A stretch of 15,372 nucleotides of DNA from Candidatus Microgenomates bacterium (GTDB taxonomy: Bacteria > Patescibacteriota > Microgenomatia > Levybacterales > JACOYD01), in contig JACOYD010000055.1 in assembly GCA_016182055.1 (NCBI GenBank), positions 1-15,372 on the forward strand, in the 5' to 3' direction. Position 1 is the first letter of the stretch; every line of letters begins with the position of its first letter. The position numbers and the translations under genes are program-made. Below are positions 5,628 to 12,334 of the stretch, in pieces. Under the pieces are notes generated by a model. The model made no database searches and was not told the origin of the DNA. It was given only the letters and a program-made list of their open reading frames with translations.

Positions 5628-5713
5628 CCAATACTACCAATACATACCAATACTACCAATAATAAAATTATTTAAATATTTGTAGTATTTGACATTGGTA
5701 GTATTTGTAGTAT
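5628..5713. repeat. Palindromic and tandem repeat cluster in the rpsK-rpsD spacer
   Basis: AATACTACCAAT occurs at 5630-5641 and 5649-5660, and its exact reverse complement ATTGGTAGTATT at 5694-5705, so either left copy can form a 12-bp perfect stem with the right arm. Short GTAGTATTTG units recur at 5683-5692 and 5699-5713. Between the arms is A+T-rich sequence. The cluster takes up most of the 116-nt spacer and ends about 25 nt before the rpsD start on the minus strand. It could be an mRNA structure controlling rpsD, an internal promoter region, or a selfish palindrome. Confidence 0.85.
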
Positions 5714-5718
5714 TCATG

Positions 5719-6108
5719 CTATACCCGCCGCTTCTTCTTCTGTCTGGGGCCGTTGTGCGGAATCGGCGTCACATCGGCAATCATCGAAATGGACAGCCCG
5801 GCTCCTTTAAGTCCTCTCAAGGCCGCGTCTCTGCCTACTCCCGGACCTTTTACGTATACGTCCACAGTTTTGACACCAGAGAGCAGTGCCTTTCTGGCAA
5901 TAGTTTCCACAGCGGTGGTAGCGGCAAAGGGGGTAGATTTACGTGCTCCCTTAAAGCCGGCTGCCCCAGCCGAGCCCCAAAAAAGCGTATTGCCCAAATC
6001 ATCGGTTATGGTAACCAGCGTATTATTAAAGGTCGCATTAATATAAACCCGGCCACGATCGCCAACGACTTTTGCTGTTTTTGTTTTCTTTTTAGTTTCT
6101 TTCACCAT
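5719..6108 (-). CDS. rpsK: 30S ribosomal protein S11
   Basis: 129 aa, uS11, part of the 30S platform near the mRNA exit. Family landmarks are GRVYINATFNNTLVTITD (19-36), FWGSAGAAGFKGARKSTPFA (43-62), VKGPGVGRDAALRGLKGAGL (86-105) and the C-terminal IADVTPIPHNGPRQKKKRRV. Its length is standard (E. coli 129 aa). The ATG at 6108 fits the family; no Shine-Dalgarno is obvious because the repeat at 6112-6143 lies directly upstream. It follows rpsM in the alpha-operon order. Confidence 0.97.
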   Translation of the reverse strand: MVKETKKKTKTAKVVGDRGRVYINATFNNTLVTITDDLGNTLFWGSAGAAGFKGARKSTPFAATTAVETIARKALLSGVKTVDVYVKGPGVGRDAALRGLKGAGLSISMIADVTPIPHNGPRQKKKRRV

Positions 6109-6111
6109 ATA

Positions 6112-6143
6112 TCTAGCGTTTAGTTATTTATTTTCTAGACGCT
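6112..6143. repeat. Short copy of the AGCGTTTAG/CTAGACGCT palindromic repeat (copy C)
   Basis: AGCGTTTAG (6115-6123) and CTAGACGCT (6135-6143) form a 9-bp stem with one non-Watson-Crick position, around an 11-nt A+T loop. The element takes up nearly all of the 36-nt spacer between rpsM (stop at 6145) and rpsK (start at 6108). It is the minimal form of the larger copies at 6696-6773 and 14634-14717. Confidence 0.88.
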
Positions 6144-6144
6144 G

Positions 6145-6570
6145 TCATTTCTTTGGCTCGGCCGGTTTGGCTTTGTCATCGGCAATAAGGCCCATGCGAA
6201 CAGCCACTTCCTTTTTGATAGCGCCAATTGTGACCCGTTTGCCCCGCTTGGTTCGAGCGTTTGAACGGGTTCTTTGCCCGCGTACAGGCAGATTATGACT
6301 ATGACGCATTCCCCGATAACTGCCAACGTCTTTAAGCCTTTTAATATTGCCCTGCACTTCGCTTCGCAAATCGCCTTCAATCTTGTATTTTTCCAGTGCT
6401 TTTTGAATGCGGTTGATCTCTTCTTCCGACATCACGCTGGATTTTTTGGCAAAATCGATATTGGCTTCCTCTAAAATTCCTTTGACATTGCTTCTGCCCA
6501 CCCCATACAAATAGGTTAGGGCAATATCAATCCGTTTCTGATCGGGAATAGTAACTCCTAAAATCCTCAT
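6145..6570 (-). CDS. rpsM: 30S ribosomal protein S13
   Basis: 141 aa, uS13, in the 30S head where it contacts the 50S subunit and P-site tRNA. I choose the ATG at 6570, giving MRILGVTIPDQKRIDIALTY; a TTG two codons upstream is a less likely start. The helix-turn-helix region YLYGVGRSNVKGILEEANID (20-39) and the basic signature RHSHNLPVRGQRTRSNARTK (about 91-110) are intact. The tail (GLIADDKAKPAEPKK) is longer than in E. coli. The start lies 7 nt after the rpmJ stop. The stop is TGA, evidence for the standard code. Confidence 0.97.
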   Translation of the reverse strand: MRILGVTIPDQKRIDIALTYLYGVGRSNVKGILEEANIDFAKKSSVMSEEEINRIQKALEKYKIEGDLRSEVQGNIKRLKDVGSYRGMRHSHNLPVRGQRTRSNARTKRGKRVTIGAIKKEVAVRMGLIADDKAKPAEPKK

Positions 6571-6577
6571 AAACAAT

Positions 6578-6691
6578 TTATCCCTGGCGCTGTTTGTGCC
6601 TGGGGTTTTGGCAAATAATATAAATAGTTCCTCTTCTTTTTACAAATTTGCAATTTCGGCATCTTTTTTTAACACTCGCTTGTACCTTCAT
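6578..6691 (-). CDS. rpmJ: 50S ribosomal protein L36
   Basis: 37 aa, bL36, found by reading the minus strand from the ATG at 6691-6689 to TAA at 6580-6578: MKVQASVKKRCRNCKFVKRR followed by GTIYIICQNPRHKQRQG. The zinc-ribbon ligands C11, C14, C27 and H32 are all present (the C-plus form). Both the length and the position between infA and rpsM are standard. The upstream spacer is filled by the large palindromic repeat copy A. Confidence 0.97.
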   Translation of the reverse strand: MKVQASVKKRCRNCKFVKRRGTIYIICQNPRHKQRQG

Positions 6692-6695
6692 ATTG

Positions 6696-6773
6696 TCTAG
6701 CGTTTAGTTTGCTAGCGGCTAGCGTTTAGTTGTTTTATTTTAACTAGACGCTAAACGCTAATTCCTAGACGCT
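6696..6773. repeat. Large copy of the AGCGTTTAG/CTAGACGCT palindromic repeat (copy A)
   Basis: 78 nt filling the infA-rpmJ spacer and touching the infA stop codon. The outer stem is AGCGTTTAG (6699-6707) with CTAGACGCT (6765-6773). The inner stem is AGCGTTTAGTT (6721-6731) with AACTAGACGCT (6742-6752), 11 bp with one mismatch. TAGCG (6713-6717) can pair with CGCTA (6756-6760) between them. The whole folds as one long interrupted hairpin. It matches copy B (14634-14717) along most of its length, including the interior TTGTTTTA and CTAAACGCTAATT. Confidence 0.92.
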
Positions 6774-6990
6774 ATTTGTACCTAAAGGTAATCCTGCCCT
6801 TGGTTTTATCGTATGGTGTCATTTCCAGACGAACTCTGTCTCCCGGTAAAATCTTAATATAGTTAATGCGCATTTTTCCCGATAAATGACATAAGATAAT
6901 GCTTTGGTCTGCCAGTCTTACTCTAAATAGGGTATTGGGCAAGTTTTCTAAAACTGTACCGTCTACCTCAATTGTTCCCTGATGCGTCAT
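6772..6990 (-). CDS. infA: Translation initiation factor IF-1
   Basis: 72 aa, the standard length. It is a single OB-fold protein that binds the 30S A site during initiation. The family pattern is clear: EVDGTVLENLPNTLFRVRL (8-26), HLSGKMRINYIKILPGDRV (34-52) and the end YDKTKGRITFRYK. The typical I-E-G near the N-terminus is replaced by T-I-E-V-D-G. It is placed after map and before rpmJ, as in many bacteria, with 38 nt to map. Its TAG stop overlaps the end of repeat copy A. Confidence 0.97.
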   Translation of the reverse strand: MTHQGTIEVDGTVLENLPNTLFRVRLADQSIILCHLSGKMRINYIKILPGDRVRLEMTPYDKTKGRITFRYK

Positions 6991-7028
6991 AAAACGAAAA
7001 CGTAATATTTTATTTTATCAAATCAGCC

Positions 7029-7799
7029 TCAACTAGTCAATACTATCGGATTTTCACCGGTAATGGCAATTGTTCGCTCAAAAAGTCCTGATAAACTCTG
7101 GTCTTTGGTGCCAATTGTCCAACCGTCATTATTCCTAAAAATAACTTCCGGCTTTCCCTGATTATAAATTACCTCAACTGCAATTACCATGCCGGGAGCA
7201 AGTGGGGGCGTCTTGGCAATACTGCCTCGCAAAAATCCCGCTACTTCCGGTTCTTCATGTAAATTTCTGCCGACTCCATGCCCGACCAAACTTCTTACCA
7301 CACAATAGCCTGCACCCTCAATAATATTTTGAATTGTTTTTGAGATATGACCAACGTGATTTCCCCCTCTTGCCACTTTTATCCCTTCCTCCAAGGCCTT
7401 CTCTCCGATTTTCAAAAATTTATCAATTTCATCTAAGTTTTGACTTTTAAGTTTTGACTTTTGCACTCGCACAGTGTGTGCGGCATCTGTATGAAATCCT
7501 TTATAAAACACTCCGCAATCAATCCCTACCACATCCCCCTCCTTAAATCTGTAGCCGGTGGGAATTCCATGCACTACCACATCATTAGTCGAAACGCAAA
7601 TGGTATGACGGTATCCGCGAACTTTCTTAAATCCCGGCTCTGCCCCGCTTTGCCTGATTAGCTTTTCTGCCAAAGCATCAAGCTCCAACTCACTTACCCC
7701 CGGCTTGATGGCCGAAATTACCTGCCGGAGCGTCCGGCCTAAAATGCTTCCGCCTTCACGCATGACTGAAATTTCTTCTTTAGTTTTAAAATGAATCAT
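7029..7799 (-). CDS. map: Methionine aminopeptidase, type I
   Basis: 256 aa. It removes the N-terminal Met from nascent proteins. All five metal ligands are present: Asp94 and Asp105 (GIDCGVFYKGFHTDAAH), His174 (LVGHGVGRNLHEEPEV), Glu209 (VIAVEVIYN) and Glu241 (FERTIAIT), as are the substrate-binding His77 (VVVHGIP) and His181. It lacks an N-terminal zinc-finger extension. Residues about 112-123 (VQKSKLKSQNLDE) replace the usual loop after the second Asp; this insert is encoded by a repetitive A-rich 7-nt pattern. The start overlaps the kinase gene stop by 4 nt (ATGA). The stop is TGA. Confidence 0.97.
   Translation of the reverse strand: MIHFKTKEEISVMREGGSILGRTLRQVISAIKPGVSELELDALAEKLIRQSGAEPGFKKVRGYRHTICVSTNDVVVHGIPTGYRFKEGDVVGIDCGVFYKGFHTDAAHTVRVQKSKLKSQNLDEIDKFLKIGEKALEEGIKVARGGNHVGHISKTIQNIIEGAGYCVVRSLVGHGVGRNLHEEPEVAGFLRGSIAKTPPLAPGMVIAVEVIYNQGKPEVIFRNNDGWTIGTKDQSLSGLFERTIAITGENPIVLTS
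7431..7466. repeat. AAAAGTC/AAAACTT-type tandem repeat inside map
   Basis: On the coding strand the segment alternates AAAAGTC and AAAACTT 7-nt units, translated as KSKLKSQNL. It is a degenerate relative of the AAAACTC repeat that forms the L13 tail. It lies in a surface loop after the second metal-binding Asp of Map, where an insert should be tolerated. The reading frame stays open through it. Confidence 0.75.
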
Positions 7800-8350
7800 G
7801 CCAGACTTAATTCTTGTAAAAGTGCGTCTATTTTTTTCTCCAGTTCTTCTTTTGTACCATTGTTTTCTATAATATAATCAGCGGCGGCAATTGACCCGCC
7901 TTTGTTAAGCTTTTCTATTTCATCTATGTCCCGTTTTCTGGCCTCTGCAGAAGTCAGAGGCCGAATTTGGCGCTTAGCCAGACGCTCATATCTTGTTTTG
8001 GAATTGGCAAAAACACCAACAACCTGCAAAGTTTCAAAATGTTCTTTCAGGTACAAATACTCTTCCCAGCTGTACAAACCATCCAAAACTATCATATTGC
8101 TGTTTTTCTGTACTTCTTCAATTTTCGGCAAAGCCTTTTGGGCATAGGCCGACATGCCCAGCTCTGCCCGCAGCTTTTCCCGATAAACCTTCTCACTTTC
8201 CGCAGAAAGGGGAAGACCCTGTTGTACCAGACCTCTATCCGTTTCATCGCCAAATCGAATAACCGCAAATCCCCGCTGCTTCAAAATATTAACTGCTTCG
8301 CTTTTCCCTGCCCCCGGCATACCTACCACTGCCAAAATTTTTTTATCCAT
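7796..8350 (-). CDS. UPF0200-like P-loop nucleotide kinase (dephospho-CoA kinase-like)
   Basis: 184 aa. Walker A is GMPGAGKS (10-17), followed by a GFAVIRFGDETDR segment (27-39) that corresponds to GF..VRMGDV.R in the archaeal UPF0200 family. Further matches to that family as I remember it are IVLDGLYSWEEYLYLKEHF (87-105), ANSKTRYERLAKR (115-127), RD at 140-141 and ADYIIENNGTKEEL (157-170). The fold is of the nucleoside/CoA kinase group; phosphate-acceptor specificity is unknown, with NMP or dephospho-CoA as the obvious candidates. It overlaps the adk stop by 8 nt and the map start by 4 nt, so it is embedded in the operon as part of the core set. It occupies a position where other bacteria have no kinase besides adk. 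Confidence 0.82.
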   Translation of the reverse strand: MDKKILAVVGMPGAGKSEAVNILKQRGFAVIRFGDETDRGLVQQGLPLSAESEKVYREKLRAELGMSAYAQKALPKIEEVQKNSNMIVLDGLYSWEEYLYLKEHFETLQVVGVFANSKTRYERLAKRQIRPLTSAEARKRDIDEIEKLNKGGSIAAADYIIENNGTKEELEKKIDALLQELSLA

Positions 8351-8888
8351 GTTTAATCTTGAATATGATATCCTGATGAATTTTATCTATGGTTTGTTCT
8401 CCGTTAATTTCAATTAGTAATTGTTTAGCCCGGTAATAGTCAAGCAGGGGCTCTGTCATTTTATGAAAAAGGGCAATTCGCCTTTTTATTGCCTCTGGCG
8501 AATCATCTGCCCGTTTCTGCTTAGCCAGACGAAGTTTAAGTCTTTTCCACGCTTCTGCGTCGGATACTCTTATATAAAACACTTTATCTATCATCTCCTT
8601 AAACGCCTGGGCCTGAACCAGTGTTCTGGGAAAACCGTCCAGGATATAACCGCCTTCATACTCCGGTTTTGTCAAATATTCCTCTACAATTGATATTGTT
8701 TTGTCGTCGGGAACAAGCTGGCCTGCAGCCAATGTTTCTCTGACGTATTTTCCAGATGTACTCTCTTCCATGGCCATTTTTCGGAAAATATCTCCGCTGG
8801 CCAGATAAGGAACGCCCAGTTTCTGTCTCAATAAATTACCCTGCGTTGACTTGCCGCTTCCCTGAAGCCCAATAAGAACAATCTTCAT
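8343..8888 (-). CDS. adk: Adenylate kinase, short form
   Basis: 181 aa. It interconverts ATP + AMP and 2 ADP. P-loop GLQGSGKS (7-14), the AMP-site SGDIFR (31-36) and DGFPRT (84-89) are intact, and the C-terminal part retains KRRIALFHKMTEPLLDYY (135-152). The LID region is reduced to LAKQKRADDSPEAIKRR: there is no zinc-binding or long LID insertion as in the 214-aa enzymes, so substrate closure must rely on a short loop. I choose the ATG at 8888 (MKIVLIG); an upstream TTG at 8903 would add five non-conserved residues. No clear Shine-Dalgarno. It follows secY by 22 nt and overlaps the next kinase gene by 8 nt. Confidence 0.95.
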   Translation of the reverse strand: MKIVLIGLQGSGKSTQGNLLRQKLGVPYLASGDIFRKMAMEESTSGKYVRETLAAGQLVPDDKTISIVEEYLTKPEYEGGYILDGFPRTLVQAQAFKEMIDKVFYIRVSDAEAWKRLKLRLAKQKRADDSPEAIKRRIALFHKMTEPLLDYYRAKQLLIEINGEQTIDKIHQDIIFKIKHG

Positions 8889-8910
8889 ATTTACTAAATA
8901 CAAGCTTTGC

Positions 8911-10197
8911 TTATTTTAGGAATCCTTCGTAACTGCGCGTTAATAATTGTGCTTCAAGATTCTTTACTAATTCCAGCACCACGGAAACCACGATAAGAAT
9001 TCCCGTTCCTCCCAAAAGAAGAGTTTGCACATTGGTTATTTGCTGGGCAATTGAAGGAAGGATGGCAATTGTTCCCAGAAAAATGGCCCCGGCCAGAGTT
9101 ATTCGGGTTAAGATATAGTTGAGAAATGAGGCGGTAGCACTGCCCGGTCTAATTCCCGGCACAAATCCCCCATGCTTTTGAATTTCTGTGGCAATCTTGG
9201 TCGGATTGAAAATGACAGCCGTATAAAAATAAGTAAAACCCACCACCAGCAGAAAATAAAAAGCATTATACAAAATACCGGAAGGGTTAAAACTGCCGCT
9301 AAAAAAGAGGCCGATCTTTGCCAGAATAGGATTTGGCGCACTTTGCAGAAAGGTGCCGATAAGCGACGGCATCAAAACTATGGAAACGGCAAAGATGATG
9401 GGGATTACTCCGGCCTGATTAAGCCGCAGGGGCAAGTGAGTAGATTGACCGCCATACATTTTATTACCTCTAATTCTTTTGGCATAGTGAATGGTGACTC
9501 GTCGCGTTGCCTCATTTACCAAAACAATAGCGGCAATTACCAAAAGCCCCAATAGCAAAAATATGCCGATATTAAAAATCTGCTCCTGAGAGAAAGTTGA
9601 TGCTGTCTGACCAAAGGTAATTGGAATTCTTCCCACAATGCCGGCAAAAATCAAAACGGAAATGCCGTTGCCAATGCCCTGTTCGGAAATAATCTCTCCC
9701 AGCCACATCAGAAAAAGCGTTCCTGCCGTCATGGTAAGAATTAGTGCCACCAGAGAAACGGGAGGAAGAATTTGAATAATGTTTTGACTGCGCAAAAGAG
9801 CATACATGCCAATGGCCTGTACTATGGAGAGGGGGAGAGTAAACATACGGGTGTACTGATTAATTTTTTGTCTGCCGTATTCACCTTCTTTGGAAAGGGC
9901 TTCTAACTTGGGAAATACCAAAGTCAAAAGCTGTAGAATAATGGAAGCATTAATATAGGGGTTAAGTCCCAAAGCCATCACCGAAAAATTGGCCAGAGTT
10001 CCGCCGGAGAAAATATCCAACAGCCCCAAAAATTGGTTTTGAGAAAAAAGCTGGCGAAGGGAGGCAATATCTACTCCCGGTGTCGGTACATGGGCAAAAA
10101 AACGAAAGACCACCAAAATAGCTATGGTAATAAGAATTTTTTTTCTAAGGTCGGGCAGCTTAAATGCATTGCTAATGGTAGTTAAAATATTATTCAT
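8911..10197 (-). CDS. secY: Protein translocase subunit SecY
   Basis: 428 aa, the channel subunit of the Sec translocon in the cytoplasmic membrane. About ten hydrophobic segments are visible, beginning ILITIAILVVFRFFAHVPTP (22-41), with the plug-region lead GLLDIFSGGTLANFSVMALG (58-77) and the typical LGLNPYINASIILQLL that follows. The TM7 segment QAGVIPIIFAVSIVLMPSL (about 261-279) and the cytoplasmic loop GFVPGIRPG are also present. The C-terminus ends SYEGFLK, as expected. The ATG overlaps the rplO stop by 8 nt. It ends the ribosomal part of the spc cluster and is followed by adk, the standard order. Confidence 0.98.
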   Translation of the reverse strand: MNNILTTISNAFKLPDLRKKILITIAILVVFRFFAHVPTPGVDIASLRQLFSQNQFLGLLDIFSGGTLANFSVMALGLNPYINASIILQLLTLVFPKLEALSKEGEYGRQKINQYTRMFTLPLSIVQAIGMYALLRSQNIIQILPPVSLVALILTMTAGTLFLMWLGEIISEQGIGNGISVLIFAGIVGRIPITFGQTASTFSQEQIFNIGIFLLLGLLVIAAIVLVNEATRRVTIHYAKRIRGNKMYGGQSTHLPLRLNQAGVIPIIFAVSIVLMPSLIGTFLQSAPNPILAKIGLFFSGSFNPSGILYNAFYFLLVVGFTYFYTAVIFNPTKIATEIQKHGGFVPGIRPGSATASFLNYILTRITLAGAIFLGTIAILPSIAQQITNVQTLLLGGTGILIVVSVVLELVKNLEAQLLTRSYEGFLK

Positions 10198-10633
10198 ATG
10201 CTACTTTGCCTCCCGCTTTGGTAATTTTTTTCTCTGCTCCTTTGGAACAGCGAATTTTGACCGTCAGGGGAACTGTCAGAGTTCCTTCACCAAGAATTTT
10301 TACTCCGTAAAGTGTAGCCTGCTCCTGATCAACTATTTTATGGCTGACTAAGGTTTTTAGATCAACAACGGTATTTTTGGGCAAAATATTAAGCACCTTT
10401 ACGTTTACGGCTATCGGTTTTTTCTTAAAAACGCGGTTTCTGCCGCGGCCGCGCTTAAAGGGCAAGCGCTTAATGATAGAAAGCGCTCCTCCTTCAAATC
10501 GCAAAGGAATTTTTCCTCTTGCTTTCTGCCCCTTCGTGCCCCGTCCTGCTGTTTTTCCACGGCCAGAGCCGTGACCCAAACCAAGGCGTTTTTTGCTCCT
10601 GGCTTTAATTTTTGGCAAGCTGTTAAGCTTCAT
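10190..10633 (-). CDS. rplO: 50S ribosomal protein L15
   Basis: 147 aa, uL15. The N-terminal extension is typical: basic and glycine-rich, KKRLGLGHGSGRGKTAGRGT (18-37) then KGQKAR, followed by RFEGGALSIIKRLPFKRG (45-62). The C-terminal globular domain contains VKILGEGTLTVPLTVK. It starts inside the end of rpsE, with an 11-nt overlap and a Shine-Dalgarno AAGGAG five nt before ATG. In most bacteria rpmD (L30) lies between these two genes; here there is no room for it. Confidence 0.97.
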   Translation of the reverse strand: MKLNSLPKIKARSKKRLGLGHGSGRGKTAGRGTKGQKARGKIPLRFEGGALSIIKRLPFKRGRGRNRVFKKKPIAVNVKVLNILPKNTVVDLKTLVSHKIVDQEQATLYGVKILGEGTLTVPLTVKIRCSKGAEKKITKAGGKVAYE

Positions 10634-11066
10634 CTTTACTCCTTAGTCTTTTAAGCGCTTCCAGCGTAGCATAGACGTTACTAGCCTGATTTTTGCTGCC
10701 AAGCGCTTTTGACACAATATCCCGAATTCCCGCCGCCTCCACCACCGCTCGGACTGCCCCTCCGGCAATAACACCGGTGCCATGAGGGGCCGGCTTCAGC
10801 AGTATTTTAGAGGCGCCCAGCTTTATAAAAATCTCATGCGGAATGGTGGTGCCTCGCATGGCCACTTTGATAAAATGCTTCTTGGCATAATTGGCGGCTT
10901 TGGCAATTGCCGAAGCCACATCGGGAGCTTTTCCCAGTCCCACGCCCACTTTGCCTTTTCTGTCTCCCACCACCACCAAAACGGAAAACCCGCGCTTATT
11001 GCCTCCTTTAGTTTTTTTGGAAACTCTGTTTACCTGTACCACCTTTTCTTCAAATTCTTTTTCCAT
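10623..11066 (-). CDS. rpsE: 30S ribosomal protein S5
   Basis: 147 aa, uS5, located at the mRNA entry side of the 30S and tied to decoding fidelity. The N-terminal double-stranded-RNA-binding-like domain holds VVQVNRVSKKTKGGNKRGFS (9-28) and VVVGDRKGKVGVGLGKAPDV (31-50); the C-terminal domain holds PAPHGTGVIAGGAVRAVVEAAGIRD from residue 92. It is shorter than E. coli S5 (167 aa) at both ends but has all core segments. The start shares one base with the rplR stop (TAATG), with an AAGGAGGA Shine-Dalgarno some 12 nt upstream. Confidence 0.97.
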   Translation of the reverse strand: MEKEFEEKVVQVNRVSKKTKGGNKRGFSVLVVVGDRKGKVGVGLGKAPDVASAIAKAANYAKKHFIKVAMRGTTIPHEIFIKLGASKILLKPAPHGTGVIAGGAVRAVVEAAGIRDIVSKALGSKNQASNVYATLEALKRLRSKDEA

Positions 11067-11392
11067 TAAAAAATCAGTCCTCCTTCTCTGGCGCCTTGGG
11101 CAAACGCTTTTACTTTACCATGATAAGCATATCTGCCTCTATCAAACACCACTTTGGTAATTTTTTTCTTCAAAGCTCGTGTGGCCAAAAGAAGACCCAA
11201 TGTTTTTGCTTCAACTCCATCTTTTTTATTTACCGACGCCAGTGTCTCTCCGCGGGCATCATCGATAAGCTGTCCATAGATATATCTGTTTGAACGAAAC
11301 ACGCTTAACCTAATTCTATCGCTTTGAGCGCGGATTTTCGCCCTCACCCTGTTTTGTCTTCTTTTCTTTGACAATAAATATTTTCTGTCCAT
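11066..11392 (-). CDS. rplR: 50S ribosomal protein L18
   Basis: 108 aa, uL18, which binds 5S rRNA with L5. The family core is RIRLSVFRSNRYIYGQLIDD (26-45), then LASVNKKDGVEAKTLGLLLA, and the end VVFDRGRYAYHGKVKAFAQG (80-99) AREGGLIF. The basic N-terminus (KKRRQNRVRAKIR) is typical. It follows rplF after 12 nt and overlaps rpsE by one base. Confidence 0.97.
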   Translation of the reverse strand: MDRKYLLSKKRRQNRVRAKIRAQSDRIRLSVFRSNRYIYGQLIDDARGETLASVNKKDGVEAKTLGLLLATRALKKKITKVVFDRGRYAYHGKVKAFAQGAREGGLIF

Positions 11393-11404
11393 ATTTTTCT
11401 CTGC

Positions 11405-11956
11405 TTATTTTGCTCCTGTGGCCATAGCCTTGGCTTTTCCTGCTTTTCGGCGAATTCGCTCGCCCTCATATTTAATTCCTTTCCCCTTGTAGGGCTCGGC
11501 CGGCCGACTGCTACGAATAGTATGAGCTATTTGACCAACCAGCTGTTTATCGATACCGGAAACGGTTATTTTGTTTTCCGAAACGGCAAAGGAAATGCCC
11601 TCCGGAGCGGCAAATTTTACCGGATGAGAAAATCCCACCGACAAAACCAGTTGGTCACCCTCCACCTGGGCCCGAAACCCAACTCCGGAAAGCTCCAGCG
11701 TTTTCTTAAAACCTTCGTTTACCCCCACAAACATATTGATAAAAAGTGAGCGGATAAGCCCATGCAGCGCTTTGATTTTTTTTTCATTACCGGTACGCGA
11801 AATAACTATCTCGCCGTTTTGCACGGCTACGTTGATGTCGCTAGGCAGTCCCAACAACAATGTCCCCTTGGAACCTTCTACTTTGGCGCTGTTTTTCTCC
11901 AGAGTAACTTTGGTATTTTCCGGAATTTTTACAATAAGCGGTTTAATTTTTACCAT
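11405..11956 (-). CDS. rplF: 50S ribosomal protein L6
   Basis: 183 aa, uL6, near the sarcin-ricin loop. The two repeated L6 domains are visible: residues 1-82 (VEGSKGTLLLGLP) and 83-175 with LELSGVGFRAQVEGDQLVLS (88-107) and GFSHPVKF. The signature at the end is RSSRPAEPYKGKGIKYEGER (148-167). A Lys/Ala-rich tail (KAGKAKAMATGAK) closes the protein. The ATG overlaps the rpsH stop by 7 nt. Confidence 0.97.
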   Translation of the reverse strand: MVKIKPLIVKIPENTKVTLEKNSAKVEGSKGTLLLGLPSDINVAVQNGEIVISRTGNEKKIKALHGLIRSLFINMFVGVNEGFKKTLELSGVGFRAQVEGDQLVLSVGFSHPVKFAAPEGISFAVSENKITVSGIDKQLVGQIAHTIRSSRPAEPYKGKGIKYEGERIRRKAGKAKAMATGAK

Positions 11957-12330
11957 ACTTTACACAACACCTCTCCTCCCAGATTATTTTTAATTGCTTC
12001 TTCTTTGGTCATGATGCCTTTCGATGTTGATACAATAACTATACCAAACCCGCCAAAAACCCGCGGAATACGGTTTTTCCCCACATAGACGCGAAGTCCC
12101 GGTTTGGAAACAAGCTTCAAATTAGTCAAGGCCGCTTTCCGCCTGGGATAAGCCAGAGTTATTATGATTGTTTTTTTGACTGGCGTAGAAACTTTTACCT
12201 CTTCTATAAATCCCCGCTTTTTAAGAATTTTGCCGATTTCCCAAAGAACTTTTCCATAGGGAGTTTCCACGGTCTTATGCCGGGCCAGGTACCCGTTTTT
12301 TATCCTGATTAAAAAATCTCCAATTAACAT
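11950..12330 (-). CDS. rpsH: 30S ribosomal protein S8
   Basis: 126 aa, uS8, a primary 16S rRNA binder and, in E. coli, translational repressor of the spc operon. The start MLIGDFLIRIKNGYLARH is slightly shorter than the usual 'M..DPIADMLTRIRNA'. The C-terminal signature is complete: SKPGLRVYVGKNRIPRVFGGFGIVIVSTSKGIMT within residues 81-114, then the EA...LGGEVLC end. It lies 4 nt after rpsZ and overlaps rplF by 7 nt. Confidence 0.97.
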   Translation of the reverse strand: MLIGDFLIRIKNGYLARHKTVETPYGKVLWEIGKILKKRGFIEEVKVSTPVKKTIIITLAYPRRKAALTNLKLVSKPGLRVYVGKNRIPRVFGGFGIVIVSTSKGIMTKEEAIKNNLGGEVLCKVW

Positions 12331-12334
12331 ATTT

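Noticed and set aside
4994..5659. Longer rpsD start at 5659, adding 19 N-terminal residues
   Set aside because: The extension is translated repeat DNA and does not resemble S4; the ATG at 5602 has the canonical MARYTGPK start and a good Shine-Dalgarno.
5689..6123. Plus-strand 144-aa frame opposite rpsK
   Set aside because: Antisense to a canonical S11 gene; long because of codon bias in rpsK, with no homology visible.
6112..6773. CRISPR array formed by the repeated AGCGTTTAG units
   Set aside because: The units are inverted, irregularly spaced and placed in separate spacers with genes between; no regular spacers and no cas genes.
8343..8903. TTG start for adk at 8903
   Set aside because: The five added residues precede the strictly N-terminal MKIVLIG strand of adenylate kinase; the ATG at 8888 is preferred.
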